Assembly: GCF_021283545.2 (NCBI RefSeq)
Contig: NZ_CP128540.1
Coordinates: 4,747,501 to 4,811,500, forward strand
DNA: 64,000 nt
Source of the DNA: Pseudomonas alloputida
GTDB taxonomy: Bacteria > Pseudomonadota > Gammaproteobacteria > Pseudomonadales > Pseudomonadaceae
Direction: 5' to 3'
The notes beneath the pieces were generated by a model. That model saw nothing but the letters and a program-made list of their open reading frames with translations. It was not told where the DNA came from and made no database searches. Position 1 is the stretch's first letter; every line of letters starts with the position of its first letter. This document shows, one piece after another, positions 28,814 through 37,575 of this stretch. Both the position numbers and the translations under genes were made by a program.

Positions 28814-29899
28814 TCAGCCATGCTCCTTCTCGAATTCAGCCATGTAGCCTACCAGCGCTTCTACCGCTTCCAGGCCCAGGGCGTTGTAGATGGAGGCGCG
28901 CATGCCGCCAACCGAACGGTGGCCCTTGAGGTTGAGCAGGCCACGCGCGTCGGCGCCAGCGAGGAAGGCCTTGTCCAGGCGCTCGTCAGCCAGGCGGAAC
29001 GGCACGTTCATCCACGAACGGGCGTTGACGCTGATCGGGTTGGTGTAGAACTCGCTGCGGTCGATGAAGCCGTAAAGGCGGTCTTTCTTGGCACGGTTGC
29101 GCTGCTCCATGGCCTCGACACCGCCCTGCTCTTTCAGCCACTCGAAGACCAGGCCAGAGAGGTACCAGGAGTAGGTGGCCGGGGTGTTGTACATCGAGCC
29201 GTTGTCAGCCGAAACCTTGTAGTCGAGCATGGTCGGGCAGCTGCTGCGGGCATGGCCCAACAGGTCTTCGCGCACGATCACCACCACCAGGCCGCTTGGG
29301 CCGATATTCTTCTGCGCGCCGGCGTAGATCAGGCCGAACTGCGACACATCGATCGGGCGCGAGAGGATGTCGGACGACATATCGACCACCAGCGGCACGT
29401 CACCGGTTTGCGGCACCCAGTCAAACTGCAGGCCACCGATGGTCTCGTTGGACGCATAGTGCACGTAGGCTGCGTTTTTGGTCAGGTTCCACTCGTTCTG
29501 GCCGGGGATGGCCAGGTAGTCGTAAGGCTTGGCAGTGGCGGCGACGTTGACGTTGCCGAAACGGCGCGCTTCCTCGATGGCCTTTTTCGACCAGATGCCG
29601 GTTTCGATGTAGTCGGCCGTGCCGTTTTCCGGCAGCAGGTTCAGCGGGATTTCAGCGAACTGCTGGCTGGCGCCGCCTTGCAGGAACAGCACCTTGTAGT
29701 TGGAGGGGACGGACAGCAGGTCACGCAGGTCCTGCTCGGCCTTTTCGGCGATGGCCACGTAATCGTCGCTGCGATGGCTCATTTCCATCACCGACAACCC
29801 CTTGCCACGCCAGTCCAGCATCTCGGCCTGTGCGCGCTGCAGGACAGCGTCAGGAAGCGCGGCAGGGCCTGCGCAGAAGTTAAAGGCTCGTTTGCTCAC
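28814..29899 (-). CDS. serC: Phosphoserine aminotransferase
   Basis: SerC makes 3-phosphoserine for serine synthesis and also acts in pyridoxal phosphate synthesis. The GTG at 29899 gives 361 residues beginning with SKRAFNFCAGPAALP after the initiator, as in other SerC proteins; in-frame starts further upstream only add non-conserved residues. The PLP lysine lies in YAGAQKNIGPSG. The gene runs straight into pheA, and gyrA is upstream in the same direction. Confidence 0.95.
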   Translation of the reverse strand: MSKRAFNFCAGPAALPDAVLQRAQAEMLDWRGKGLSVMEMSHRSDDYVAIAEKAEQDLRDLLSVPSNYKVLFLQGGASQQFAEIPLNLLPENGTADYIETGIWSKKAIEEARRFGNVNVAATAKPYDYLAIPGQNEWNLTKNAAYVHYASNETIGGLQFDWVPQTGDVPLVVDMSSDILSRPIDVSQFGLIYAGAQKNIGPSGLVVVIVREDLLGHARSSCPTMLDYKVSADNGSMYNTPATYSWYLSGLVFEWLKEQGGVEAMEQRNRAKKDRLYGFIDRSEFYTNPISVNARSWMNVPFRLADERLDKAFLAGADARGLLNLKGHRSVGGMRASIYNALGLEAVEALVGYMAEFEKEHG

Positions 29900-29975
29900 A
29901 TCCACTCTCGCTCTGCCAAATAGAACAAAATCGTAATTCGGTGGCCACATTCCATGCAGGATCGGTGGCGCCTGC

Positions 29976-30000
29976 ATCGCGGGCAAGCCCGCTCCTACAC
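29976..30000. repeat. Single REP element between serC and gyrA
   Basis: ATCGCGGGC-aa-GCCCGCTCCTACAC matches the REP core seen elsewhere in the window, here as a lone copy next to the gyrA terminator hairpin. Confidence 0.65.
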
Positions 30001-30029
30001 AGTCAAACGGGGCGACCTTGGTCGCCCCG
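30000..30029 (-). terminator. gyrA terminator hairpin
   Basis: CGGGGCGACC (30008-30017) and GGTCGCCCCG (30020-30029) form a perfect inverted repeat; read leftward it is followed by TTTGACT. It lies 18 bases after the gyrA stop. Confidence 0.6.
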
Positions 30030-30046
30030 CTCGGGTTTACGCTTAC

Positions 30047-32818
30047 TTACTCTTGCGGGGCCTCGTCGGCACCTGCAGCTTCTTCATTTTCATTGTCTGG
30101 CGCTACAGCCTCGACACCCTCCTCGTCCGTCTCGATCACTTCATCGAGTTCGTCCTCGGACGGCTCCTGGATACGCTCCAGGCCCACCAGTGTCTCATCG
30201 GCCGCCAGCTTGATCAGCGTAACACCCTGGGTGTTGCGGCTCAGGCTGGACACCTCGCCAACCCGGGTGCGAACCAGCGTGCCCTGGTCGGAAATCAGCA
30301 TGATCTCCTCGCCTTCCTGCACCTGGATAGCCCCGATCAGCAGGCCGTTGCGCCCTTTGGTACCCATGGCGATCACACCCTGGCCACCGCGGCCGCGACG
30401 CGGGAACTTGGACAGCGGGGTGCGCTTGCCAAAGCCACGCTCGGAGGCGGTGAGGATCTGCGAGCCGGACTCCGGGATCAGCATCGAAATGATCCGCTGG
30501 CCTTTGCCCAGCTTCATGCCGCGCACACCACGGGCGTTGCGGCCCATTTCACGCACGACGCTCTCGGCAAAGCGAATGACCTTGCCAGCGTCGGAGAACA
30601 TCATGACTTCCTTGGCGCCATCGGTGATGGCCGCGGCAATCAGGGTGTCGCCTTCCTTCAGCTTCAGGGCAATCAGGCCGTTGGAGCGCGGACGGGCGAA
30701 CTGCACCAGCGGGGTCTTCTTGACGGTACCGGAAGCGGTCGCCATGAAGATGTACGCGCCGGTCGGCTCTGCAACCCACTCCGGGGTGTCGCCGTCTTCT
30801 TCGTCGACTTCCTCGGCCTCTACCAGCTCACCCTCGAGCACGGTGTCTTCAGCCTCGTCCAGTTCTTCGTCGAGGTCGGCGTTCTGCTGCAGCGCTTCGA
30901 GGTCGATCTGCAGCATGGCGGTGATGCGCTCACCCTCCTCCAGCGGCAGCAGGTTGACCAGCGGACGACCGCGGGCAGCGCGGGACGCTTCGGGGATTTC
31001 GTAGGTCTTCTTCCAGTAAACCTTGCCCTTGCTGGAGAACAGCAACAGGGTGGCATGGCTGTTGGCGACCAGCAGGTGCTCGATGTAGTCCTCGTCCTTC
31101 ACGCCGGTCGCCGACTTGCCTTTGCCGCCGCGGCGCTGGGCCTGGTAGGCGGACAATGGCTGGGTCTTGGCATAACCACCATGGGAGATGGTGACCACAC
31201 GCTCTTCTTCCGGGATCATGTCGCCGTAGTTGAGGTCGTGGCTGGCATTGAGGATTTCGGTGCGGCGCACATCGCCGTACTCGGCACGAATGGCCTCCAG
31301 CTCCTCGCGAATCACTTCCATCAGGCGCTCGGCGCTGCTGAGGATGCGGATCAACTCGCCAATCTGCTCGAGGATTTCCTGGTACTCGGCCAGCAGCTTC
31401 TCGTGCTCCAGGCCGGTCAGGCGGTGCAGGCGCAGGTCGAGAATGGCCTGGGCCTGTTCCGGCGACAGGAAGTACTTGCCGTCGTGCAGGCCGTACTGCT
31501 CCGGCAGGTCCTCAGGGCGGCAGGAATCGGCGCCGGCGCGCTCGACCATGACCTGCACGGCACTGGATTCCCACGGCGTGGAGACCAGGGCTTCCTTGGC
31601 TTCGGACGGCGTCGGCGAGGCCTTGATCAGGGCAATGACCGGGTCGATGTTGGACAGCGCAACCGCCTGGCCTTCAAGGATATGGCCACGTTCACGGGCC
31701 TTGCGCAGCTCGAATACGGTACGACGGGTCACCACTTCACGGCGGTGGCGGACGAACGCTTCGAGCAGGTCCTTGAGGTTGAGCAGGCGCGGACGGCCGT
31801 CGACCAGGGCCACCACGTTGATGCCGAATACGCTCTGCAGCTGGGTTTGCTGGTAGAGGTTGTTCAGCACCACCTCCGGCACCTCGCCGCGACGCAGCTC
31901 GATGACGATGCGCATGCCGTCCTTGTCGGACTCGTCGCGCAGCTCGGTGATGCCTTCGATCTTCTTCTCTTTGACCAGCTCGGCGATCTTTTCGATCAGG
32001 CGCGCCTTGTTCAGCTGGTACGGCAGCTCGGTGATCACGATCTGCTGGCGGCCGCCAACCTTGTCGATGTCCTCGATCTCGGAGCGGGCGCGCATGTAGA
32101 TGCGGCCACGGCCGGTGCGATAGGCCTCGATGATGCCCTGGCGACCGTTGATGATGCCGGCAGTCGGGAAGTCCGGGCCAGGGATGTGCTGCATCAGCTC
32201 ATCGATGGTGACTTCCGGGTTGTCGATGAGCGCCAGGCAGCCATCGATGACCTCGCCTAGGTTATGCGGCGGAATGTTGGTCGCCATGCCCACGGCAATA
32301 CCGCTGGAACCGTTGACCAGCAGGTTGGGAATACGCGTCGGCATGACCGCCGGGATCTGCTCGGTGCCGTCGTAGTTGGGCACCCAGTCGACGGTTTCCT
32401 TGTGCAGGTCGGCCAGCAGTTCGTGGGCCAGTTTGGTCATGCGCACTTCGGTGTATCGCATGGCAGCAGCGTTGTCGCCGTCCACCGAACCGAAGTTGCC
32501 CTGGCCGTCGACCAGCAGGTAGCGCAACGAGAACGGCTGGGCCATACGCACGATGGTGTCGTAGACCGCAATGTCGCCGTGCGGGTGGTACTTACCGATC
32601 ACGTCACCGACCACACGGGCGGATTTCTTGTACGGCTTGTTCCAGTCGTTGCCCAGTTCGCTCATCGCATAGAGAACGCGGCGATGCACAGGCTTCAAGC
32701 CGTCACGCGCATCGGGCAGCGCTCGCCCGACAATCACGCTCATCGCGTAGTCGAGGTAAGACTGTCTCAGTTCGTCTTCGATATTGACCGGGAGGATTTC
32801 TTTGGCCAGTTCGCCCAT
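30047..32818 (-). CDS. gyrA: DNA gyrase subunit A (with Ile at position 83)
   Basis: GyrA is the breakage-reunion subunit of gyrase. The 923-residue protein starts [17 protein letters not shown], carries RYTEVRM with catalytic Tyr122, and has the GyrA-box QRRGGKG followed by C-terminal beta-pinwheel repeats and an acidic tail, as in Pseudomonas. In the quinolone-resistance region the text is [11 protein letters not shown]: residue 83 is Ile (codon ATT, 32572-32570) and residue 87 is Asp. Thr83 is usual in Pseudomonas, and Thr83Ile is the classic quinolone-resistance substitution. CAGG lies six bases before the ATG. Confidence 0.98.
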   Translation of the reverse strand: MGELAKEILPVNIEDELRQSYLDYAMSVIVGRALPDARDGLKPVHRRVLYAMSELGNDWNKPYKKSARVVGDVIGKYHPHGDIAVYDTIVRMAQPFSLRYLLVDGQGNFGSVDGDNAAAMRYTEVRMTKLAHELLADLHKETVDWVPNYDGTEQIPAVMPTRIPNLLVNGSSGIAVGMATNIPPHNLGEVIDGCLALIDNPEVTIDELMQHIPGPDFPTAGIINGRQGIIEAYRTGRGRIYMRARSEIEDIDKVGGRQQIVITELPYQLNKARLIEKIAELVKEKKIEGITELRDESDKDGMRIVIELRRGEVPEVVLNNLYQQTQLQSVFGINVVALVDGRPRLLNLKDLLEAFVRHRREVVTRRTVFELRKARERGHILEGQAVALSNIDPVIALIKASPTPSEAKEALVSTPWESSAVQVMVERAGADSCRPEDLPEQYGLHDGKYFLSPEQAQAILDLRLHRLTGLEHEKLLAEYQEILEQIGELIRILSSAERLMEVIREELEAIRAEYGDVRRTEILNASHDLNYGDMIPEEERVVTISHGGYAKTQPLSAYQAQRRGGKGKSATGVKDEDYIEHLLVANSHATLLLFSSKGKVYWKKTYEIPEASRAARGRPLVNLLPLEEGERITAMLQIDLEALQQNADLDEELDEAEDTVLEGELVEAEEVDEEDGDTPEWVAEPTGAYIFMATASGTVKKTPLVQFARPRSNGLIALKLKEGDTLIAAAITDGAKEVMMFSDAGKVIRFAESVVREMGRNARGVRGMKLGKGQRIISMLIPESGSQILTASERGFGKRTPLSKFPRRGRGGQGVIAMGTKGRNGLLIGAIQVQEGEEIMLISDQGTLVRTRVGEVSSLSRNTQGVTLIKLAADETLVGLERIQEPSEDELDEVIETDEEGVEAVAPDNENEEAAGADEAPQE

Positions 32819-33183
32819 GAGAAGCCTGATTCCTTTTTCTGGTGAAACTTCGCAGCTCCATCAAGGGCCGAACGAAGCTCGCCGCCGCAGCGCATAAGGG
32901 TGCGACGACTTACGACAAATCAATGAGTTGTGCCATGGATCTGCGCAATGAAGGCCGCCGTGATGGGCGGTCTTGGAAACTGCCGGATGTTATCACAAAC
33001 GCGGGGGCGGTGGGGAGAGGTGGCAGTTGGTCTCAGCCGCGCTTGAAACCTGGTTTTTGTATTGCCTGCACCGGCCTCTTCGCGGGCTCGCCCGCCCCCA
33101 CAGGTTCACCACGGCCCTAAGGCCATGCGATATCCCAGTGGGAGCGGGCAAGCCCGCGAAGAGGCCGGTGAGGCGATACAAAA
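32819..33183. other. gyrA upstream region
   Basis: This 365-base gap holds the gyrA leader and presumably its promoter, plus an inverted REP pair next to mtnA. No gene is visible; short open frames in it overlap the REPs. Confidence 0.5.
33071..33168. repeat. Inverted REP pair (BIME) between mtnA and gyrA
   Basis: Two REPs (33071-33104 and 33136-33168) in opposite orientation, with extended CCGGCCTCTTCGCGGGC arms. The outer arms match each other closely. Confidence 0.85.
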
Positions 33184-34260
33184 TCAGTGCAGGCGCTTGC
33201 GGCAAACCAGCTGAGCCAGCTTGGCAGCATCCGGGCGCTCGACGATGCCGCGTTCGGTCACGATCACATCGATCAGGTCGGCCGGCGTTACATCGAACAC
33301 CGGGTTGAACACCTCGACACCCGGCGACACCGGGGTACCGCCGAAGTCCAGCCACTCGTCGGCGTCACGCTCCTCCAGCGGGATATCCTCACCCGTGGCC
33401 AGGTTCAGGTCGATGCTGGTGCTCGGCGCCACGACCATGAAGCGCACGCCATGGTGCATGGCACTGACGGCCAGCTGATAGGTGCCGATCTTGCCGGCCA
33501 TGTCGCCATTGGCAGCGATGCAGTCCGCCCCCACCACCACCCAGGTGATGCCCTTGGTCTTCATGAGGTGGGCCAGCGCCGAGTCGGCACAAAGGGTCAC
33601 CGGGATGCCCTCGTTGGCCAGCTCCCAGCCGGTCAGGCGCGAGCCCTGCAGCCAAGGGCGAGTCTCACCGGCATAAACCCGCTCGACCATGCCTTCCAGG
33701 TAGCCGGCACGGATCACCCCCAGTGCGGTGCCAAAGCCACCACTGGCAAGGGCGCCGGCGTTGCCGAAGGTGAGCAGGGCCTGGGCATTGCCCTGATGGC
33801 GACGGATCAGCTCGATACCCTGCTGGGCCATGGTCAGGTTGGCCTCTCGGTCGCTGTCGTGAATGGCCACCGCTTCAGCCTCCAGCGCCGCCAGAACGTC
33901 TTCTTCCGGACGCAGGCGCAGCAGACGCTCGCGCATGCGGTTCAGCGCCCAGAACAAGTTGGCGGCGGTAGGGCGCGCCTCGGCGAGGGTGAGAAAGTCG
34001 TCTTCAAGGTCCATTTCCCAATCGCCGCCTTCGGCCAGCCGCTCTTCAAGGGCCAGAACCAGGCCGTAAGCTGCGGCAATACCGATCGCCGAGGCACCGC
34101 GCACTGCCATGTCACGGATGGCTGCGGCCACCTGCGCAACATTGTCGCAGGCCAGCCAACGCTCCTCCGACGGCAGCAGGCGCTGGTCGAGCAGGTGCAA
34201 GGCGCCCCCCTGCCAGCGGATCGCGGTCACCTTCTCCGCCGCCAAAAGTCGCTCGCGCAT
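33184..34260 (-). CDS. mtnA: S-methyl-5-thioribose-1-phosphate isomerase
   Basis: MtnA isomerises methylthioribose-1-phosphate to the ribulose form in the methionine salvage pathway. The 358-residue protein belongs to the eIF2B-related family, with [16 protein letters not shown] near residue 50, [18 protein letters not shown] and [19 protein letters not shown], which holds the catalytic Cys and Asp region. The start at 34260 faces ubiG divergently, so 34261-34370 holds both promoters. Confidence 0.95.
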   Translation of the reverse strand: MRERLLAAEKVTAIRWQGGALHLLDQRLLPSEERWLACDNVAQVAAAIRDMAVRGASAIGIAAAYGLVLALEERLAEGGDWEMDLEDDFLTLAEARPTAANLFWALNRMRERLLRLRPEEDVLAALEAEAVAIHDSDREANLTMAQQGIELIRRHQGNAQALLTFGNAGALASGGFGTALGVIRAGYLEGMVERVYAGETRPWLQGSRLTGWELANEGIPVTLCADSALAHLMKTKGITWVVVGADCIAANGDMAGKIGTYQLAVSAMHHGVRFMVVAPSTSIDLNLATGEDIPLEERDADEWLDFGGTPVSPGVEVFNPVFDVTPADLIDVIVTERGIVERPDAAKLAQLVCRKRLH

Positions 34261-34370
34261 CGCCTCTCCCCGTCATTCGGATATCAAAAACCGGCGATTA
34301 TAGCGACCCTCGCGGCCAAGCGCTCGGGTATACTCCGGCGCAATTTTGCGAAGTTTCAGAGGACTGTTCA

Positions 34371-35069
34371 ATGAGCAACGTCGACCGCGCCGAAATCGCC
34401 AAGTTCGAAGCGCTGGCCCACCGCTGGTGGGACCGCGAAAGCGAGTTCAAGCCGCTGCACGAAATCAACCCGCTGCGCGTCAACTGGATCGACGAGCGCG
34501 TCAGCCTGGCCGGCAAGAAAGTGCTGGACGTGGGTTGCGGTGGCGGCATCCTCAGCGAAGCCATGGCCCTGCGCGGCGCCACGGTCACCGGTATCGACAT
34601 GGGCGAGGCGCCACTGGCGGTGGCTCAGTTGCACCAGCTGGAGTCCGGCGTGCAGGTGGAATACCGGCAGATCACCGCCGAAGCCCTGGCCGAGGAAATG
34701 CCTGAACAGTTCGACGTGGTCACCTGCCTGGAAATGCTCGAGCACGTGCCCGACCCGTCTTCGGTGATTCGCGCCTGCTACCGCATGGTCAAGCCGGGCG
34801 GCCAGGTGTTCTTCTCCACCATCAACCGCAACCCCAAGGCCTACCTGCTGGCCATCGTCGGCGCCGAGTACATCCTGAAGATGCTGCCGCGCGGCACCCA
34901 TGACTTCAAGAAGTTCATCCGCCCGTCCGAGCTGGGCGCCTGGAGCCGCGATGCCGGCCTGCAGGTGAAAGACATCATCGGCCTCACCTACAACCCGCTG
35001 ACCAAGCACTACAAGCTCAACAGTGACGTCGACGTCAACTACATGATCCAGACCCTGCGCGAGGAATAA
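34371..35069 (+). CDS. ubiG: Ubiquinone biosynthesis O-methyltransferase
   Basis: UbiG carries out both O-methylations of ubiquinone synthesis. The SAM site is [16 protein letters not shown], and [19 protein letters not shown] is the typical N-terminal text. Length 232 fits. AGAGGAC precedes the ATG. mupP follows after two bases, so the pair is co-transcribed. Confidence 0.96.
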   Translation: MSNVDRAEIAKFEALAHRWWDRESEFKPLHEINPLRVNWIDERVSLAGKKVLDVGCGGGILSEAMALRGATVTGIDMGEAPLAVAQLHQLESGVQVEYRQITAEALAEEMPEQFDVVTCLEMLEHVPDPSSVIRACYRMVKPGGQVFFSTINRNPKAYLLAIVGAEYILKMLPRGTHDFKKFIRPSELGAWSRDAGLQVKDIIGLTYNPLTKHYKLNSDVDVNYMIQTLREE

Positions 35070-35071
35070 GC

Positions 35072-35743
35072 ATGCGTTTGCGAGCAGTACTCTTCGACAT
35101 GGACGGCACCTTGCTGGACACGGCGCCGGACTTCATCGCCATTTGCCAGGCCATGCTCGCCGAACGCGGGCTGCCGGCCGTTGACGACAACCTGATCCGT
35201 GGCGTGATCTCGGGTGGCGCCCGCGCCATGGTTGCCACTGCGTTCGCCATGGACCCGGAGGCTGACGGCTTCGAGGCCCTGCGCCTGGAGTTCCTCGAGC
35301 GTTACCAGCGCGACTGCGCGGTGCACAGCAAGCTGTTCGAGGGCATGGCCGAGCTGCTGGCCGACATCGAGAAAGGCAACCTGCTGTGGGGCGTCGTCAC
35401 CAACAAGCCGGTGCGCTTCGCCGAGCCGATCATGCAGCAACTGGGCCTGGCCGAGCGTTCGGCGTTGCTGATCTGCCCGGACCACGTGAAAAACAGCAAA
35501 CCCGACCCCGAGCCGCTGATCCTGGCCTGCAAGACCCTGAACCTGGACCCGGCCAGTGTGCTGTTCGTTGGCGACGACCTGCGCGACATCGAGTCTGGTC
35601 GCGACGCGGGTACCCGCACGGCAGCAGTGCGCTACGGCTATATTCATCCAGAGGACAACCCCAACAACTGGGGTGCCGACGTGGTGGTGGACCACCCGCT
35701 GGAACTGCGCAAAGTGATCGACAGCGCGCTGTGCGGGTGCTGA
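35072..35743 (+). CDS. mupP: N-acetylmuramic acid 6-phosphate phosphatase (HAD family)
   Basis: The 223-residue HAD phosphatase has motif [11 protein letters not shown], motif II TNKP, the motif III Lys in SKPDPEP, and motif [12 protein letters not shown]. In P. putida the ubiG-adjacent homologue is MupP, which dephosphorylates MurNAc-6-phosphate in the Pseudomonas peptidoglycan recycling route that bypasses de novo UDP-MurNAc synthesis and confers intrinsic fosfomycin tolerance. The older label is phosphoglycolate phosphatase; context favours MupP. Confidence 0.88.
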   Translation: MRLRAVLFDMDGTLLDTAPDFIAICQAMLAERGLPAVDDNLIRGVISGGARAMVATAFAMDPEADGFEALRLEFLERYQRDCAVHSKLFEGMAELLADIEKGNLLWGVVTNKPVRFAEPIMQQLGLAERSALLICPDHVKNSKPDPEPLILACKTLNLDPASVLFVGDDLRDIESGRDAGTRTAAVRYGYIHPEDNPNNWGADVVVDHPLELRKVIDSALCGC

Positions 35744-35773
35744 ACCCAGACCGATGACCGGGCACCGCCCTTT

Positions 35774-35860
35774 TGTAGGAGCGGGTTCACCCGCGAATGC
35801 GCCAGCCCGGACAACCCTGGCGCCTGATCGGACGCATTCGCGGGTAAACCCGCTCCTACG
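35774..35860. repeat. Inverted REP pair between mupP and yciK
   Basis: Units at 35774-35797 and 35837-35860 carry TGTAGGAGCGGGT..ACCCGCGAA and its complement, separated by 39 bases. Confidence 0.85.
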
Positions 35861-35900
35861 ATAGGCCCAGGCCGCCCACACGAACTCGAAGGACAGAACC

Positions 35901-36641
35901 ATGTTCGACTACACCGCCCGCCCCGACCTGCTGCAAGGCCGGGTCATCCTGGTTACCGGTGCCGGCCGTGGCATTGGTGCCGCGGCTGCCAAGGCCTATG
36001 CCGCGCTGGGTGCCACCGTGCTGCTGCTGGGCAAGACCGAGGCCAACCTGAACGAGGTCTACGACCAGATCGAAGCCGCCGGCCACCCGCAGCCGGTGGT
36101 CATCCCGTTCAACCTGGAAACCGCCCTGCCACACCAGTACGACGAGCTGGCGGCCATGATCGAAGGCCAGTTCGGCCGCCTAGATGGCCTGCTCAACAAT
36201 GCGTCGATCATCGGCCCGCGCACGCCGCTGGAGCAGTTGTCGGGCGACAACTTCATGCGCGTGATGCACATCAACGTCAATGCCACCTTCATGCTCACCA
36301 GCACCCTGCTGCCGCTGCTGAAGCTGTCGGAAGACGCTTCGGTGGTGTTCACCAGCAGCAGCGTGGGGCGCAAGGGCCGGGCTTACTGGGGCGCCTATGG
36401 CGTGTCGAAGTTCGCCACCGAAGGCCTGATGCAGACCCTGGCTGATGAACTGGAAGGCGTGGCGCCGGTGCGCGCCAACAGCATCAACCCAGGCGCCACG
36501 CGCACGGCGATGCGGGCCCAGGCCTACCCCGGCGAGAACCCGCAGAACAACCCGCTGCCCGAAGAGATCATGCCGGTGTACCTGTACCTGATGGGGCCGG
36601 ACAGCACAGGGGTGAACGGGCAGGCGTTCAACGCCCAATAA
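35901..36641 (+). CDS. yciK: YciK family short-chain dehydrogenase
   Basis: A 246-residue NAD(P)-dependent SDR with TGAGRGIGAA at residues 19-28, NNAS, and Ser...YGVSK as the catalytic Tyr-x3-Lys. E. coli YciK is its nearest named relative; the physiological substrate is not established. AAGGACAG precedes the ATG. A REP pair separates it from mupP. Confidence 0.88.
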   Translation: MFDYTARPDLLQGRVILVTGAGRGIGAAAAKAYAALGATVLLLGKTEANLNEVYDQIEAAGHPQPVVIPFNLETALPHQYDELAAMIEGQFGRLDGLLNNASIIGPRTPLEQLSGDNFMRVMHINVNATFMLTSTLLPLLKLSEDASVVFTSSSVGRKGRAYWGAYGVSKFATEGLMQTLADELEGVAPVRANSINPGATRTAMRAQAYPGENPQNNPLPEEIMPVYLYLMGPDSTGVNGQAFNAQ

Positions 36642-36650
36642 ACCTGCATC

Positions 36651-36746
36651 GGCCTCTTCGCGGGCTTGCCCGCTCCCACAGGCAGGGCGCAATCCTTGAG
36701 GGTTGCGGTGATCCTGTGGGAGCGGGCAAGCCCGCGAAGAGGCCGG
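36651..36746. repeat. Inverted REP pair between yciK and the TenA-like gene
   Basis: Units at 36651-36682 and 36713-36746, opposite orientation, with GGCCTCTTCGCGGGC arms. It lies between convergent genes and may also act as a transcription barrier. Confidence 0.85.
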
Positions 36747-36759
36747 TACAGGAAAGCGA

Positions 36760-37545
36760 TCAGCCCGCAGCCAACGCCGGCCGCATACGGCCTTGCTGGC
36801 GCCCTTCCAGCTGCATGCAGCGCTCCAGGAACAGGAACATGCAGTCGTAACTCTTGCAGATCGCCCTGCGCAACTCGGTCCGCAACCCCAGGGTGGGGTT
36901 CTCGCCGGCCAGGGTACAGATGATTTCCAGCGCCTCCCACGGGTGCGCATCGTCATACTGGGCATGCATCTTCAGCCACTTCATCGCCCGCTTGCGCCCT
37001 TCTTCAGGGAACCCCTGCGCATAGGTGTCGGTCGAGCACACCACCGCTGACCATTCACCGGTCGCGCCTTCGATGGCGTAGTTGGTCGCCGCCATGGAAA
37101 TGGCCAGGTTCTCGGTAGCGCACACCCGCCAGCACCAGTCGTTCAGGCCGTTCAGCTCGGGCGGCACTTCTTGCGCCTGCAACTCGTGCAGGTGCACACC
37201 GTGCGCCTGGCACCAGTTCACCCAGTAGTCGGCATGGTTGAGCTCGACGCGGATGTTGCGCATCAGCCAGCGCCGCGCCATGTCCTCGCCCTGGTGCCGG
37301 CCATAGCGGGTCTTGGTCAGGTTATGCGCCATGTACAATGAAAACTGCTCCACCACCGGCCAGCCCCCGATCAGGTACTGACGGATGGTCGATTGCTTCA
37401 GCTGGCCATCGCGTAGTCGTGCATAAAACTCATGCTCAACCACCCGGCGCTTGCTCTCGCGGCAGTCTTCAATCAGTTGCTGGGCCCATTGGGGGTAACT
37501 GGCGGGGTCCATCAAAGGCCCGATACGAACAAATGCGTCAATCAC
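36760..37545 (-). CDS. TenA/PqqC-like heme-oxygenase-fold protein
   Basis: GTG at 37545, preceded by AAGGAG six bases away, gives 261 residues; the TTG further upstream is not needed. The all-helical sequence (EHEFYARLRDGQLKQ, IGGWPVVEQF, MRNIRVELNHADYW) resembles the TenA/PqqC superfamily of heme-oxygenase-like proteins, which includes PqqC, TenA and diiron oxygenases. PqqC-like enzymes make ring-closing oxidations; this one is an orphan with no pqq genes around it. Often mislabelled a TenA regulator. It is directly upstream of the c-di-GMP protein gene on the same strand (gap about 30 bases, reading leftward from that gene). Confidence 0.7.
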   Translation of the reverse strand: MIDAFVRIGPLMDPASYPQWAQQLIEDCRESKRRVVEHEFYARLRDGQLKQSTIRQYLIGGWPVVEQFSLYMAHNLTKTRYGRHQGEDMARRWLMRNIRVELNHADYWVNWCQAHGVHLHELQAQEVPPELNGLNDWCWRVCATENLAISMAATNYAIEGATGEWSAVVCSTDTYAQGFPEEGRKRAMKWLKMHAQYDDAHPWEALEIICTLAGENPTLGLRTELRRAICKSYDCMFLFLERCMQLEGRQQGRMRPALAAG

Positions 37546-37575
37546 TTTCAGCTCCTTGATCCTTGTGATTTCCAA

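Noticed and set aside
29954-32260. A 768-codon open frame antisense to gyrA
   Set aside because: It mirrors conserved gyrA codons and has the composition expected of an antisense GC-rich frame.
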